From: Brevundimonas sp. Root608
GTDB taxonomy: Bacteria; Pseudomonadota; Alphaproteobacteria; Caulobacterales; Caulobacteraceae
NCBI RefSeq assembly: GCF_001427825.1
Contig: NZ_LMGT01000006.1
Span: 62,001 to 126,000 of the forward strand
Length of the DNA stretch: 64,000 bases
Reading direction: 5' to 3'
In this document: in pieces, positions 26,901 through 36,531 of the stretch
Position numbering within the stretch: position 1 is the first letter of the stretch
Layout of the letters: each line of letters begins with the position of its first letter
Notes under the pieces: model-generated
Database searches by the model: none
What the model saw: only the letters and a program-made list of their open reading frames with translations
What the model was told of the DNA's origin: nothing
Translations under genes and position numbers: made by a program

Positions 26901-27001
26901 AAACGGCAATAGACGTGGGAGATAGCCGCCTTGGCTTGCAACTATCGCTTCCGCGTGGTGTTGTGTTCGCCGACGCTGTCTAATCATCACGGAGCCGACC
27001 T

Positions 27002-27232
27002 ATGAAGAAAACTCTTGCTGCAATCGCGACCGGCGCCCTGCTGATCGCCGGCCAGGCCGTCGCCGCCAACCAGGTTTCCGCCGCCCCGAGCGTCGCTGAC
27101 CGCGTGGGCAGCACCGCCGGCGCCTCCGACGAGTTCGGCGGTTCGATCGCCCCCGGCCTGATCTTCGCCGTGGTGGCCATCGCCGCCTTCGCCGCGGTGG
27201 TTGCCGCCGACGACGACTCCGAGAGCGACTAA
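27002..27232 (+). CDS. Small exported or membrane protein with acidic tail, function unknown
   Basis: 76 aa. Signal peptide MKKTLAAIATGALLIAGQ with likely cleavage after AVA; then a Ser/Ala-rich stretch, a second hydrophobic segment (PGLIFAVVAIAAFAAVVAA, about residues 51-69) and an acidic end, DDDSESD. GGAG lies ahead of the ATG and a strong intrinsic terminator follows 43 bp after the stop, so it is a stand-alone transcription unit. Codon use is clean and typical of a well expressed gene. I do not recognise a functional family; similar small signal-peptide/TM/acidic-tail proteins are familiar from sphingomonads and Caulobacteraceae. Confidence 0.8.
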   Translation: MKKTLAAIATGALLIAGQAVAANQVSAAPSVADRVGSTAGASDEFGGSIAPGLIFAVVAIAAFAAVVAADDDSESD

Positions 27233-27274
27233 GTCGACCGGCTGACGAGTTCGTCGGCCTTCAGACCATCATGG

Positions 27275-27309
27275 ACGGCGGCTCCCCCGGGAGCCGCCGT
27301 TTTCGTTTG
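27275..27309 (+). terminator. Rho-independent terminator of the small-protein gene
   Basis: ACGGCGGCTCCC (27275-27286) pairs perfectly with GGGAGCCGCCGT (27289-27300), followed by TTTTCGTTTG. It lies 43 bp after the stop codon and is the clearest intrinsic terminator in the window. It also faces the end of the convergent AraC gene. Confidence 0.92.
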
Positions 27310-27354
27310 CGCCATTGTCGTTTGCGCCGGGACCGGGCGCGCGCGACGGCGCCG

Positions 27355-28347
27355 TCAGTGATCCTGGGAGACCTCCCGCATCCAGCCGACCCATTTGCGG
27401 CGGCTGTCCTCGGGATCGCCCGGATACGAGGCCTCCACCTCGGCGCGATAGGCTCGTGCGGAGACCTGGTAGGCCTCGCTGAACATCCGGTTCAGGCCCG
27501 CTTCGTCGCCCAGTCCGAATCTATGGGCCAGTTCGGCCAGCGTTAAGGCCGTCCGGTTGTCCAGGGCCCTGCGCACAGCGTCCAGCCGACGGTTCTGGAT
27601 CAGCCGGGCGACGCCGCCATAGTCCTCGAACAGCCGGTAAAGGGCCGAGCGGGACATGCCGGTTTCCCGGCTCACCGTCGCGACCGAGAGGCCCGGATCG
27701 CCCAGATTGTCCTCGATCATCCGCCCTACCGCATCGCGGCGCGCATATTCCCGCCGATGCGCCTCGTTGCCGACGCGTCCCTTGTCCTCGACGGCCCCCA
27801 GGATATGAATGAAGGCTCGCGCCAGCCCGGGCAGCGCCTCGGTCTCGATCGTGTCGCCGTGGCGGGCCAGCGACCGGAGGAAGTCCGCAAGCATCAGATT
27901 GCGTGGCGCCTTCAGCAGCCGTCCGTGCAGCCCCCCGGCCGTTCCACGCGCCGCCTCGATCAGGTCACGGGACACGCTGACGGTCAGAACATGCGCATCG
28001 ATGAATTCAGTCCGCGCAGGACGAACCGTGTCCATCACATAGATTTCTCCGGGGCTCGCCAGGTTGAACCCACTGGCCGCCCCGCCAATGACCTGGCCCG
28101 AGATCACCAGACTCAGAACGATATGATCGAAGCGATCCTTGCTTGCCCGCCCATCCCGGGAATGGACCACCCCCGTCAGGCGCCTTTCGAAAAGCAGCAG
28201 GCCATCCAGCCGCCACGCGCTGACCTGGGCCTGGAATGGCCCGTCGCCCCGGGTTACATCCGACCCGTTGCTATACAGCAGCCGATAGGCCTCGAACGCC
28301 TCGCCTTCGGACAGCGCGTCGCTGGAATAACTGAAGCGCTCTGTCAT
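27355..28347 (-). CDS. AraC-family transcriptional regulator
   Basis: 330 aa. The C-terminal ~100 residues form an AraC double helix-turn-helix: LSVATVSRETGMSRSALYRLFEDYGGV, then LTLAELAHRFGLGDEAGLNRMF. The N-terminal ~200 residues match the AraC-binding-like domain of the RhaS/FeaR-like group (FDHIVLSLVISGQVIG, then GEIYVMDTVRPAR). It is divergent from the anthraniloyl-CoA-type operon with 161 bp between starts, so it probably activates that operon in response to an aromatic acid or its product. That target is inferred from position only; a MarR gene inside the operon would give a second layer of control. Confidence 0.92.
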   Translation of the reverse strand: MTERFSYSSDALSEGEAFEAYRLLYSNGSDVTRGDGPFQAQVSAWRLDGLLLFERRLTGVVHSRDGRASKDRFDHIVLSLVISGQVIGGAASGFNLASPGEIYVMDTVRPARTEFIDAHVLTVSVSRDLIEAARGTAGGLHGRLLKAPRNLMLADFLRSLARHGDTIETEALPGLARAFIHILGAVEDKGRVGNEAHRREYARRDAVGRMIEDNLGDPGLSVATVSRETGMSRSALYRLFEDYGGVARLIQNRRLDAVRRALDNRTALTLAELAHRFGLGDEAGLNRMFSEAYQVSARAYRAEVEASYPGDPEDSRRKWVGWMREVSQDH

Positions 28348-28487
28348 GCGGGACGGATACTGCTACGCAAAGGTGGGGAAATCAGACGCTGGCGTCCACG
28401 GCCTCGTCGCACTTGGGCTGAACGAACGCCGTGCGTCAACCGGTTGCTCCGGGCGGCGGCGCCTCATCCCCCATAGACGGCCTCCCG

Positions 28488-28508
28488 ATTTTGTTTTAGG
28501 CTTAAAAT
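28488..28508 (+). promoter_or_regulatory. AT-rich dyad at the operon start, possible MarR operator
   Basis: TTTTA-GGCT-TAAAA (28494-28507) lies inside a larger ATTTT...AAAAT dyad that ends at the ATG of the first gene. It is the only AT-rich palindrome in an otherwise GC-rich leader and would overlap the promoter or ribosome site. Binding by the MarR protein encoded at 31561-32076 is a guess from position and symmetry. Confidence 0.35.
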
Positions 28509-30806
28509 ATGTTGTCAGGACGGGCCGTCACAAGCATAGCCGTCGTCGGCGCCGGACCCGGCGGCCTGTACCTCGCCATATCCCTGAAGCTGCGGAACCC
28601 GGCGCTCGATGTGATCGTGCACGAGCGCAATCGGCCCGACGACACCTTCGGCTGGGGCGTGGTGTTCTCCGACCAGACCCTGGCGAATCTCAAGCTCAAC
28701 GACCCCGAAACAGCGGCGGCGATCGAGGCGGCCTTTGTCCACTGGGACGATATCGACGTGCATATTCACGGTCGGACGATCCGTTCTGGCGGGCACGGCT
28801 TCGCGGGCATCGGCCGCCAGAAATTGCTGACGGTCCTTCAGGACCGCGCCCGCTCGCTGGGCGTCGACCTCCGCTTCCAGGACGAGGTCGCCGACATTCG
28901 CGCCCTGCCCGCCGACGTCGTCGTCGCCGCGGACGGCCTGAACAGCCGCATCCGGAATGACAATCCCGAGGTCTTCGGCGTCGATATCGACGTGCGGACC
29001 AACAAATACATCTGGCTGGGCACCAGACAGTCGTTCGACGCCTTCACCTTCGCCTTCGTCGAGACCCCTCACGGCTGGATCTGGGCCCACGCCTACCAGT
29101 TCGAGCCGGGCGCCTCGACCTTCATCGTCGAATGCACCGAGGCGACCTGGCGCGGCCTCGGCTTCGACGCCATGGATCAGGACCAGACCTGCCGCACCGC
29201 CGAGGCGCTGTTCGCCGACTGGCTGGGCGGCCACGCCCTGATGAGCAACGCCAGACATCTGCGCGGCTCGGCCTGGCTGAACTTCCCGCGCGTCGCCTGC
29301 GCCAATTGGCGCGACGGCAAGGTGGTGCTGCTGGGCGACGCCGCCCATACCGCCCACTTCTCCATCGGCTCGGGCACCAAGCTGGCGTTCGAGGACGCCA
29401 TCCGCCTCGCCGAAGCCCTGACAGAAGGCGGCGACCTCGACGCCGCCCTCGCCGACTACGAAGCGGAACGCCGGGTCGAGGTGCTGAAGCTGCAGAGCGC
29501 GGCGCGCAACTCGACCGAATGGTTCGAGACGGTGGACCGCTATGTGGACCTCGACCCGCTGCAATTCGCCTACAGCCTGCTGACCCGCAGCCAGCGCGTC
29601 AGCCACGAAAACCTGCGCCTGCGCGACAAGGGGTTTCTGACCAGCGTCGAGCGCTGGTTCGCTGAAAGCGCGGGCGCTCCGCCTACGGACGAACCGCCCG
29701 CGCCGATGTTCGCGCCCTTGCGGCTGCGCGGCCTGACCCTGCCCAACCGTGTCGTCGTGTCGCCCATGTGCATGTATTCGGCCGAGGACGGGACGGTCGG
29801 CGACTTCCACCTCGTCCATCTCGGCGCCCGGGCCCTGGGCGGGGCGGGACTGGTCTTCACCGAGATGACGGACGTCTCGGCCGACGCCCGTATCACGCCG
29901 GGCTGTGCAGGGATGTACCGTCCCGCGCACCGCGACGCCTGGAGGCGGATTGTCGACTTCGTCCATGGGCAGGGTTCGCGCCTCGCCATCCAGCTGGCCC
30001 ACGCCGGACGCAAGGGATCGGTCGAACGGCCGTGGGGTCCGCGCGCCGACCAACCGCTCGAGGAAGGCTGGGAGTTGATCGCCCCGTCCTCCATTCCGTG
30101 GTCGGACGAAGACCGGACTCCGCGTGAAATGACCCGCGTGGACATGGACCGCGTCCGGGATGATTTCGTCCGCGCCACGCGTTGGGCCGATGAAGCCGGC
30201 TTCGACATGGTCGAGCTGCACTGCGCCCACGGCTATCTGCTGTCGTCCTTCCTGACGCCGATGTCGAACCACCGCGCCGACGAATACGGCGGCTCCGTCG
30301 ACAATCGGCTGCGCTTCCCGCTGGAAGTCTTCGCCGCCATGCGCGCCGTCTGGCCCGACGACAAGCCGATGTCCGTCCGCCTGTCGGCCAGCGACTGGGT
30401 CGAGGACGGCCTGACGCCCGAGGATTCCGTCGCCATCGCCCGCGCCTTCGCCGAGGCCGGCTGCGACCTGATCGACGTCTCCGCCGGCCAGACCTCGCCG
30501 GACTCGAAACCCGTCTACGGCCGCATGTTCCAGACGCCCTTCAGCGACCGCATCCGCAACGAGGCGGGGGTGGCCACCATGGCCGTCGGCAACATCTATG
30601 AGACCGACCACGTGAACAGCATTCTCGCCGCCGGCCGCGCGGACCTGTGCGCCCTCGCCCGGCCGCATCTGGCCGATCCGAACTGGAGCCTGCGCGCAGC
30701 CGCCGAACTGGGCTGGCGCGGGATTCAGCCGCCGGTCCAGTACCGCGCCGGCTTCGCCCAGCTGGCCCGCAACCTTGAAAAGTCGTCGCAGGCGGGGCCC
30801 GTATGA
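28509..30806 (+). CDS. Anthraniloyl-CoA monooxygenase/reductase-type fusion (FAD hydroxylase + old yellow enzyme)
   Basis: 765 aa, two enzymes in one chain. Residues 1-390 are an FAD-dependent aromatic hydroxylase: the dinucleotide motif [12 protein letters not shown] at 12-23 and the second FAD motif [11 protein letters not shown] near 274. Residues 399-765 are an old yellow enzyme: [31 protein letters not shown] and [14 protein letters not shown]. This architecture and length match the 2-aminobenzoyl-CoA monooxygenase/reductase of Azoarcus evansii, which hydroxylates and then reduces the ring of 2-aminobenzoyl-CoA. Databases often label such fusions salicylyl-CoA 5-hydroxylase/oxidoreductase. 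The neighbouring CoA ligase and RidA favour the amino substrate. Confidence 0.88.
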   Translation: MLSGRAVTSIAVVGAGPGGLYLAISLKLRNPALDVIVHERNRPDDTFGWGVVFSDQTLANLKLNDPETAAAIEAAFVHWDDIDVHIHGRTIRSGGHGFAGIGRQKLLTVLQDRARSLGVDLRFQDEVADIRALPADVVVAADGLNSRIRNDNPEVFGVDIDVRTNKYIWLGTRQSFDAFTFAFVETPHGWIWAHAYQFEPGASTFIVECTEATWRGLGFDAMDQDQTCRTAEALFADWLGGHALMSNARHLRGSAWLNFPRVACANWRDGKVVLLGDAAHTAHFSIGSGTKLAFEDAIRLAEALTEGGDLDAALADYEAERRVEVLKLQSAARNSTEWFETVDRYVDLDPLQFAYSLLTRSQRVSHENLRLRDKGFLTSVERWFAESAGAPPTDEPPAPMFAPLRLRGLTLPNRVVVSPMCMYSAEDGTVGDFHLVHLGARALGGAGLVFTEMTDVSADARITPGCAGMYRPAHRDAWRRIVDFVHGQGSRLAIQLAHAGRKGSVERPWGPRADQPLEEGWELIAPSSIPWSDEDRTPREMTRVDMDRVRDDFVRATRWADEAGFDMVELHCAHGYLLSSFLTPMSNHRADEYGGSVDNRLRFPLEVFAAMRAVWPDDKPMSVRLSASDWVEDGLTPEDSVAIARAFAEAGCDLIDVSAGQTSPDSKPVYGRMFQTPFSDRIRNEAGVATMAVGNIYETDHVNSILAAGRADLCALARPHLADPNWSLRAAAELGWRGIQPPVQYRAGFAQLARNLEKSSQAGPV

Positions 30807-31564
30807 GCCTGACCGGACACCACGCCGTGGTCACCGGGGCCGGCTCCGGCATCGGCCGGGCGACGGCCGAACGGCTGGCCGAGGCCGGCTGTCAGGTCAC
30901 CCTGATCGGACGCCATGTCGCCCGTCTGAACGAGACAGCCGACCGCATAGGCGACCTCGCCTTCGCCGCCCCCGCCGACGTCACCGACCCGGACGCCCTG
31001 GCCGCCGCCATCGAGGTCGGCCGCGACCGGTTCGGCCCGATCGACATCCTGATCAACAATGCCGGCGCCGCGTCGTCCGCCCCCTTCCTCAAGACCGACG
31101 CCGACGCCTTCCGCGCCATGCTGGCGCTCAATCTCGAGGCTCCGGCCGAAGCCGCCCGACTGGTCCTGCCGGGCATGCTGACGCGCCGTTGGGGCCGAAT
31201 CGTCAACGTCGCCTCGACGGCGGGCCTGAAGGGCTACGCCTATGTCTCGGCCTATGTCGCGGCCAAGCACGGCCTCGTCGGCCTGACCCGCGCCCTGGCG
31301 CTCGAGGTCGCCTCGAAGGGCGTCACCGTCAACGCCGTCTGCCCCGGCTTCACCGAAACCGAACTGGTCGCCCGCTCGATCGAAGCGATCATCGGCAAGA
31401 CCGGCCGCACCGAGGACGAGGCGCGCGCCGCCCTCGCCGCCTCCAACCCCCAGGGCCGGTTGATCACGCCAGACGAAGTGGCCATGACCATCGTCTGGCT
31501 CTGCGGCGACGGCGCCTCCGGGGTCAACGGCGCCGCCGTCCCCGTGGCCGGGGGCGAGCTGTGA
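30803..31564 (+). CDS. SDR-family dehydrogenase, probable hydroxyacyl-CoA dehydrogenase
   Basis: 253 aa. The Rossmann motif TGAGSGIG is at residues 11-18, NNAG at 85-88 and the catalytic Ser138, Tyr151 and Lys155 (YVAAK) are intact. Overlaps the upstream fusion gene by 4 bp (ATGA) and the MarR gene by 4 bp. Within this operon it probably oxidises a hydroxyacyl-CoA formed after ring reduction and hydration, a beta-oxidation-like step. NAD versus NADP preference cannot be decided here. Confidence 0.87.
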   Translation: MSLTGHHAVVTGAGSGIGRATAERLAEAGCQVTLIGRHVARLNETADRIGDLAFAAPADVTDPDALAAAIEVGRDRFGPIDILINNAGAASSAPFLKTDADAFRAMLALNLEAPAEAARLVLPGMLTRRWGRIVNVASTAGLKGYAYVSAYVAAKHGLVGLTRALALEVASKGVTVNAVCPGFTETELVARSIEAIIGKTGRTEDEARAALAASNPQGRLITPDEVAMTIVWLCGDGASGVNGAAVPVAGGEL

Positions 31565-32076
31565 GCGCCGCCGCCGCTCTTCCTGACCGCCCGCTTCCGG
31601 ACAGGTTGGGCGGCGCCCCCGACGGCAAGCGCTCGCTGCGCCTGTGGCTGCGGCTTCTGACCTGCACCACCACCATCGAACAGACCATTTCCCAGCGCCT
31701 GCGCGACGAGTTCGGCTCCACCCTGCCCCGGTTCGACATGCTGTCGGCGCTGGATCGCGCGGGCGAGGCGGGCCTGACCATGGGCGAGGCGGCGGGCATG
31801 CTGATGGTGTCCAACGGCAACGTCACCGGCCTCGCCGCGCGGCTCAAGGCCGACGGCCTGATCGAGGCCATGGCCGGGACTGATCGCCGGGTTCAGCGCC
31901 TGCGCCTGACGCCGCCCGGCCAGAGCCGCTTCACCGCCATGGCCCGGGCTCACGAACGCTGGCTCGAGGCCCTGTTCGCCGACCTGACCGCGGCCGAGGC
32001 CGACGACCTGACCCGCCTGCTGGAGCGCGCCAAGCGGTCGCTCCACGCCACCACGCACGAGGAGCTGAACGGATGA
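31561..32076 (+). CDS. MarR-family transcriptional regulator
   Basis: 171 aa from GTG 31561, overlapping the SDR stop as GTGA. The winged-helix domain spans about residues 35-135, with [20 protein letters not shown] as the recognition helix region and [16 protein letters not shown] as the wing. A basic RRVQR in the wing suits DNA backbone contact. MarR proteins in aromatic-CoA operons usually repress until an aryl-CoA binds. Being inside the operon, it would be autoregulated. The AT-rich dyad at 28488-28508 is a candidate site. Confidence 0.88.
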   Translation: MSAAAALPDRPLPDRLGGAPDGKRSLRLWLRLLTCTTTIEQTISQRLRDEFGSTLPRFDMLSALDRAGEAGLTMGEAAGMLMVSNGNVTGLAARLKADGLIEAMAGTDRRVQRLRLTPPGQSRFTAMARAHERWLEALFADLTAAEADDLTRLLERAKRSLHATTHEELNG

Positions 32077-32885
32077 AGGCGCGCGACTACAAGGCGGCCC
32101 ATTTCCTGTGGTCGGTGGACGACGACGGCGTGGCCACCCTGACCCTGAACCGGCCCGAGCGGAAGAATCCGCTGACGTTCGACTCCTATGCCGAGATGCG
32201 CGACCTGTTCCGTGCCCTGGTCCACGCCGACGACTGCAAGGTCGTCATCGTCACCGGCGCCGGCGGCAATTTCTCCTCGGGCGGCGACGTGCACGAGATC
32301 ATCGGCCCGCTGACCGAAATGGACATGCCGGCCCTGCTCGCCTTCACCCGCATGACGGGCGATCTGGTCAAGGCGATGCGCGGCTGCCCGCAGCCAGTGA
32401 TCGCCGCGCTGGACGGGGTCTGCGTCGGCGCCGGCGCCATCATGGCCATGGCCTCGGATCTGCGCATCGCCACGCCGCGGACGAAGACGGCCTTCCTGTT
32501 CACCCGTGTCGGCCTGGCCGGCTGCGACATGGGCGCCTGCGCCATCCTGCCCCGCCAGATTGGCCAGGGCCGCGCCTCGGAGCTGCTGTTCACCGGTCGG
32601 GTCATGACCGCCGACGAGGGCGAGCGCTGGGGCTTCCACAATCGGGTCGTCGAGGGCGAGGCGCTGATGGAGACGGCGCTGGAACTGGCCCGTCCGCTGG
32701 CCAGGGGCCCGACCTTCGCCCACGGCATCACCAAGAACCAGCTCAACGTCGAATGGGACATGAGCCTGGACGCCGCCATCGAGTCCGAGGCCCAGGCCCA
32801 GGCCATCTGCATGCAGACCAAGGACTTCCGTCGCGCCTACGAGGCCTTCGCGGCGAAACGCGAGCCGGTGTTCGAGGGGAACTGA
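32073..32885 (+). CDS. Enoyl-CoA hydratase/isomerase (crotonase) family protein
   Basis: 270 aa crotonase fold. The oxyanion-hole segments are present: [17 protein letters not shown] (about residues 63-79) and [19 protein letters not shown] (about 115-133). Overlaps the MarR gene by 4 bp and is followed 3 bp later by the acyl-CoA dehydrogenase. In the 2-aminobenzoyl-CoA route, enzymes of this class hydrate or hydrolytically open the non-aromatic ring. The exact step is inferred from operon content. Confidence 0.87.
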   Translation: MKARDYKAAHFLWSVDDDGVATLTLNRPERKNPLTFDSYAEMRDLFRALVHADDCKVVIVTGAGGNFSSGGDVHEIIGPLTEMDMPALLAFTRMTGDLVKAMRGCPQPVIAALDGVCVGAGAIMAMASDLRIATPRTKTAFLFTRVGLAGCDMGACAILPRQIGQGRASELLFTGRVMTADEGERWGFHNRVVEGEALMETALELARPLARGPTFAHGITKNQLNVEWDMSLDAAIESEAQAQAICMQTKDFRRAYEAFAAKREPVFEGN

Positions 32886-32888
32886 GCC

Positions 32889-34058
32889 ATGGCCGACCGC
32901 ACCTTCCTGGACTGGCCCTTCTTCGACGAACGCCACCGCGCCTTCGCCGCCGACATCGAAGCCTGGGCCGAGGCGAACGGCGACGCGCTGCACCTGCACG
33001 GCGACCACGACCTCGACGGCGACTGCCGGACGATCCTGAAGGCGCTGGCCGAGGGCGGCTGGCTGAACAACGCGGTGCCGGATGCGAACGGAAAGCTCGA
33101 CGTGCGCACCCTGTGCCTGACGCGCGAGACCCTCGCCCGCCGCTCCGGCCTCGCCGACTTCGTCTTCGCCATGCAGGGGCTCGGCTCCGGCCCGATCAGC
33201 CTGTTCGGCACCGACGCGCAGAAGGCCCGCTGGCTGCCCGGCGTCGCGTCCGGCGAGACCATCGCCGCCTTCGCCCTGTCCGAGCCCGACGCCGGCTCCG
33301 ACGTCGCCGCCCTGTCGACCTCCGCGCGCCGCGACGGCGACGGCTGGGTCCTCGACGGGACCAAGACCTTCATCTCCAACGGCGGCCTCGCCGACCGCTA
33401 CACCGTCTTCGCCCGCACCGGCGAAGGGACGGGCGCCAAGGGCATCAGCGCCTTCGTCGTCGACGCCGGGACCCCCGGCTTCGAGATCGTCGAACGCATC
33501 CCCCTGATGGCCGCCCATCCGCTGGCCACCATCCGTTTCAACGCCTGCCGCATCGACGAAGACCGCATCCTCGGCGCCCCGGGCGACGGCTTCCGCATCG
33601 CCATGGCCACGCTGGACGTGTTCCGCTCGACCGTCGCCGCCGCCGCCCTCGGCTTCTCGCGCCGCGCCTTCGACGAGGCCGCCTCGCGCACCGGCGCCCG
33701 CCAGCTGTTCGGCGCGCCGATGAGCGACCTGCAACTGGTGCAGGCCTCGCTGGCCGACATGGCCCTGAAGATCGACGCCTCGGCCCTGCTGATCTACCGC
33801 GCCGCCTGGCTGAAGGATCAGGGCGCGCCGCGCGTCACCCGCGAGGCCGCCATGGCCAAGCTCTACGCCACCGACGAGGCCCAGCAGGTCATCGACGCGG
33901 CGGTCCAGCTGTTCGGCGGCCTCGGCGTCGTCTCGGGCCATCCGGTCGAGCGGCTGTACCGCGAGATCCGCGCCCTGCGCATCTATGAAGGCGCGTCCGA
34001 GGTGCAGAAGATCGTCATCGCGCGGCAGGTCCTCGCCGGCATGGGCGGAGGCGCCTGA
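32889..34058 (+). CDS. Acyl-CoA dehydrogenase family protein
   Basis: 389 aa, the standard length. The FAD/substrate motif [15 protein letters not shown] is near residue 127; the C-terminal catalytic base is Glu367 in [10 protein letters not shown], followed by the typical [10 protein letters not shown] end. It overlaps the ligase start by one base (TGATG). It would introduce a double bond into an alicyclic or opened acyl-CoA intermediate and pass electrons to ETF. Its tight packing in the operon ties it to the aryl-CoA pathway rather than general fatty-acid oxidation. Confidence 0.9.
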   Translation: MADRTFLDWPFFDERHRAFAADIEAWAEANGDALHLHGDHDLDGDCRTILKALAEGGWLNNAVPDANGKLDVRTLCLTRETLARRSGLADFVFAMQGLGSGPISLFGTDAQKARWLPGVASGETIAAFALSEPDAGSDVAALSTSARRDGDGWVLDGTKTFISNGGLADRYTVFARTGEGTGAKGISAFVVDAGTPGFEIVERIPLMAAHPLATIRFNACRIDEDRILGAPGDGFRIAMATLDVFRSTVAAAALGFSRRAFDEAASRTGARQLFGAPMSDLQLVQASLADMALKIDASALLIYRAAWLKDQGAPRVTREAAMAKLYATDEAQQVIDAAVQLFGGLGVVSGHPVERLYREIRALRIYEGASEVQKIVIARQVLAGMGGGA

Positions 34059-35662
34059 TGAGGACCAGCGCCCACATCGACCGGTTCGTCCTCGATCACC
34101 TGCCGCCGGCGGACCAGCAACCCGAGCTCGTCTTCGACCTGCCGGAACTGGCCTATCCCGAGCGTTTGAACGCCGGCGTCGAACTGCTGCGCCGGGCCAT
34201 TGAAGCGGCAGGCCCTGACGCCCGCGCGCTCATCGACTTTGACCACGAATTCTCCTGGGCCCGGGTCGACGCCATCTCGGGCCGGATGGCGCGGGTGCTG
34301 GTCGAGGACATGGGGCTGATCCCCGGCAATCGCGTCCTGCTGCACGGCCAGAATTCGGCTTGGACGGTGCTGGCCTGGTTCGCGATCCTCAAGGCCGGCG
34401 GCGTGGTCGTCGCCACCATGCCCATGCTCCGCGCGGCCGAACTGGCGACGGTGATCGACAAGGCCCGGATCAGCCACGCGCTGGTCTATTCAACCCTCGC
34501 CGACGCCGTGACAGAGGCCCGTGCGACCTCGCCCTCACTGACCCACGTCATGGATTCCACCGCGCTGCAGGCGGCCGCCCAGGCTCTGCCGGCCGGCTTC
34601 CGCTTCGACGCCGTCGATACGGCCGCCGACGATCCGGCCCTTATCGCCTTCACCTCAGGCACGACGGGCAAGCCCAAGGGCTGCGTCCACTTCCATCGCG
34701 ACATCCTCGCCATGGCCGACACCTTCGCCCGCCACGTCGTCGGCCTGACGAAGGACGACATCGCCGTCGGCACCCCGCCGATCGCCTTCACCTTCGGTCT
34801 TGGGGGTCTGGTGGTGTTCCCCGCCGCCGTCGGCGCCGCGACGGCCTTCGCGCCCCGCCCCGGCTTCGAGGCCCTGGCCGAGACCATCGAGCGCTGCGGG
34901 GCCACCGCCCTGTTCACCGCCCCGACAGGCTACCGCGCCCTGCTGAAGCTGGCCGGCCAGCATGACCTGTCCAGCCTGCGCACCTGCGTCTCGGCCGGAG
35001 AGGCCCTGCCCGCCGCCACCTCGGACGCCTGGCATGAGGCGACCGGCGTCCGCATCATCGACGGCATCGGCTCGACCGAGATGATCCACGTCTTCATCTC
35101 GGCCCGCGGCGACGACATCCGCCCCGGCAGCACCGGCAAGGCGGTGCCCGGCTATCAGGCCCGGATCATCGACGCGGACGGCCGGCCCCTGCCACCGGGC
35201 GAAACCGGCCGCCTCGCCGTGCGCGGGCCCACCGGCTGCCGCTATCTCGATGATGCGCGTCAGGCGGCCTATGTCCAGGACGGCTGGAATCTGACCGGCG
35301 ACGTCTACCGGCTGGATGAGGACGGCTATTTCTGGTTCGTGGCCCGGTCCGACGACATGATCATCTCGTCCGGCTACAACATCGGCGCGCCCGAGGTGGA
35401 GCACGCCCTGCTGCGCCACGACGCCGTGGCCGAGGCCGCCGTCATCGGCGCCCCCGATCCCGAACGCGGCCAGATCGTCCAGGCCTTCGTGGTCCTGAAC
35501 GAGGGCCACGACCCCTCGGACGCCCTCCGCACCGAGCTTCAGACCTTTGTGAAGGGCGTCATCGCCCCCTACAAATACCCGCGCGGGCTCGATTTCGTCG
35601 ACGCCCTGCCCAAGACCCAGACCGGCAAGCTGCAGCGCTTCCGGCTCAAGGAGCCGGGATGA
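34058..35662 (+). CDS. Aryl-CoA ligase, probable 2-aminobenzoate-CoA ligase
   Basis: 534 aa. AMP-binding P-loop FTSGTTGKPKG at residues 198-208; further core motifs include IDGIGSTEMIHVFIS, TGDVYRLDEDGYFWFVAR and the catalytic C-terminal KTQTGKLQRF. Overall pattern is that of the benzoate-CoA ligase family, which activates aromatic acids with ATP and CoA. With the monooxygenase/reductase fusion at the head of the operon the likely substrate is 2-aminobenzoate (anthranilate), a tryptophan/kynurenine breakdown product. Overlaps both neighbours (1 bp and 4 bp). Confidence 0.87.
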   Translation: MRTSAHIDRFVLDHLPPADQQPELVFDLPELAYPERLNAGVELLRRAIEAAGPDARALIDFDHEFSWARVDAISGRMARVLVEDMGLIPGNRVLLHGQNSAWTVLAWFAILKAGGVVVATMPMLRAAELATVIDKARISHALVYSTLADAVTEARATSPSLTHVMDSTALQAAAQALPAGFRFDAVDTAADDPALIAFTSGTTGKPKGCVHFHRDILAMADTFARHVVGLTKDDIAVGTPPIAFTFGLGGLVVFPAAVGAATAFAPRPGFEALAETIERCGATALFTAPTGYRALLKLAGQHDLSSLRTCVSAGEALPAATSDAWHEATGVRIIDGIGSTEMIHVFISARGDDIRPGSTGKAVPGYQARIIDADGRPLPPGETGRLAVRGPTGCRYLDDARQAAYVQDGWNLTGDVYRLDEDGYFWFVARSDDMIISSGYNIGAPEVEHALLRHDAVAEAAVIGAPDPERGQIVQAFVVLNEGHDPSDALRTELQTFVKGVIAPYKYPRGLDFVDALPKTQTGKLQRFRLKEPG

Positions 35663-36078
35663 CGGGCGAGGTCTTCACGGTCGAACGTCGCGTCCGCTTC
35701 GCCGACTGCGACGCGGCGGGCATCGTCTTCTTCCCGCGCTATTTCGAGATGCTGAACGGGGTGGTCGAGGACTGGTTCGCCGGGCCGCTGCAGGCCTCGT
35801 TCCGCGAGCTGCACGTCAACCGCCACGTCAGCGTCCCGACCGCCGCCGTCGAGGCCCGTTTCATCGCCCCGTCGCGGCTGGAGGACGAGCTGACCTTTGA
35901 ACTGACGGTGACGAAGCTCGGCGGCGCGTCGTGCGGCCTGCGGCATCGTATCAGCTCGGGCGGCGAACTGCGGTTCGAGGCGACCCAGACCATCGTCTAC
36001 GTCGGCGCCTCGCTGAAGCCCGAGCCCTGGCCCGAGGCCCTTCGCGCCCGCCTCGCCCCCTTCGTGGAGACGCCCTGA
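35659..36078 (+). CDS. Hotdog-fold acyl-CoA thioesterase (4-hydroxybenzoyl-CoA type)
   Basis: 139 aa. The catalytic motif DCDAAGIVFFPRYFEM carries Asp18, equivalent to the catalytic Asp17 of 4-hydroxybenzoyl-CoA thioesterase. It lies between the ligase (4-bp overlap) and the RidA gene (1-bp overlap). In a CoA-ester ring-degradation pathway it may release CoA from stalled aryl-CoA or side products, protecting the CoA pool. An alternative is hydrolysis of a normal pathway intermediate. Confidence 0.88.
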   Translation: MTGEVFTVERRVRFADCDAAGIVFFPRYFEMLNGVVEDWFAGPLQASFRELHVNRHVSVPTAAVEARFIAPSRLEDELTFELTVTKLGGASCGLRHRISSGGELRFEATQTIVYVGASLKPEPWPEALRARLAPFVETP

Positions 36079-36473
36079 TGAACCGGATCCTGCTTCCCGA
36101 AGGCTGGCCCCGGCCGAAGGGCTATTCCAACGGCGTGGAGGCGACCGGCCGCATGGTCTTCGTCGCCGGCCAGATCGGCTGGACGCCCGAGGGCGTGTTC
36201 CCCGGGCCGGGATTCGCCGACCAGTTCCGCCAGACGATCGACAACACCCTCGCCGTCCTCGCCGAGGCCGGCGCGGGCCCCGAACACATCGTCCGCATGA
36301 CCTGGTACGTGGTGGACAAGGCCGAATACCTGTCCGCCCTGCGCGAGATCGGCGCGGTCTGGCGCGAGTTGATCGGGCCCCACTACCCCGCCATGGCCGT
36401 GGTCGAGGTCAAGGGGCTCATCGAGGACTCCGCCCGCGTCGAGATCGAGACCACCGCCGTCGTCCCCGCATAA
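36078..36473 (+). CDS. RidA-family (YjgF) enamine/imine deaminase
   Basis: 131 aa from ATG 36078, overlapping the thioesterase stop as TGATG. RidA features: YSNGVEATGRMVFVAGQIGW at the N-terminus, then the active-site Arg in IVRMTWYVVD and the C-terminal DSARVEIETTAVV. RidA proteins hydrolyse reactive enamines and imines to ketones and ammonia. The monooxygenase/reductase product 2-amino-5-oxocyclohex-1-ene carboxyl-CoA is itself an enamine, so a dedicated RidA fits the chemistry well. It is the last gene of the operon. Confidence 0.9.
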   Translation: MNRILLPEGWPRPKGYSNGVEATGRMVFVAGQIGWTPEGVFPGPGFADQFRQTIDNTLAVLAEAGAGPEHIVRMTWYVVDKAEYLSALREIGAVWRELIGPHYPAMAVVEVKGLIEDSARVEIETTAVVPA

Positions 36474-36531
36474 ACGGGGTCAGGCCGACGACCGGGTTCC
36501 AGCGTTCGTCGCCCCTTTCGACGCCGCGGGC

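Larger units (their letters stand above)
26529..27001. promoter_or_regulatory. Divergent control region between autotransporter and small-protein genes
   Basis: 473 bp without a credible gene, and less GC-rich than its surroundings. It contains a 16-bp dyad at 26670-26685, a 10-bp palindrome CGGACGTCCG at 26821-26830 and a nested inverted repeat at 26852-26900. It must carry promoters for both flanking genes. Short ORFs within it lack a ribosome binding site and recognisable product. Confidence 0.65.

Noticed and set aside
26750-26983. 77-codon plus-strand ORF in the control region
   Set aside because: Crosses the nested palindromes, lacks a ribosome site and gives no recognisable protein.
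28515-30668. 717-codon minus-strand open frame
   Set aside because: Exactly mirrors the monooxygenase/reductase fusion gene, which has full motifs; the mirror has none.
31950-33941. 663-codon minus-strand open frame
   Set aside because: Antisense to enoyl-CoA hydratase and acyl-CoA dehydrogenase genes; no recognisable features.
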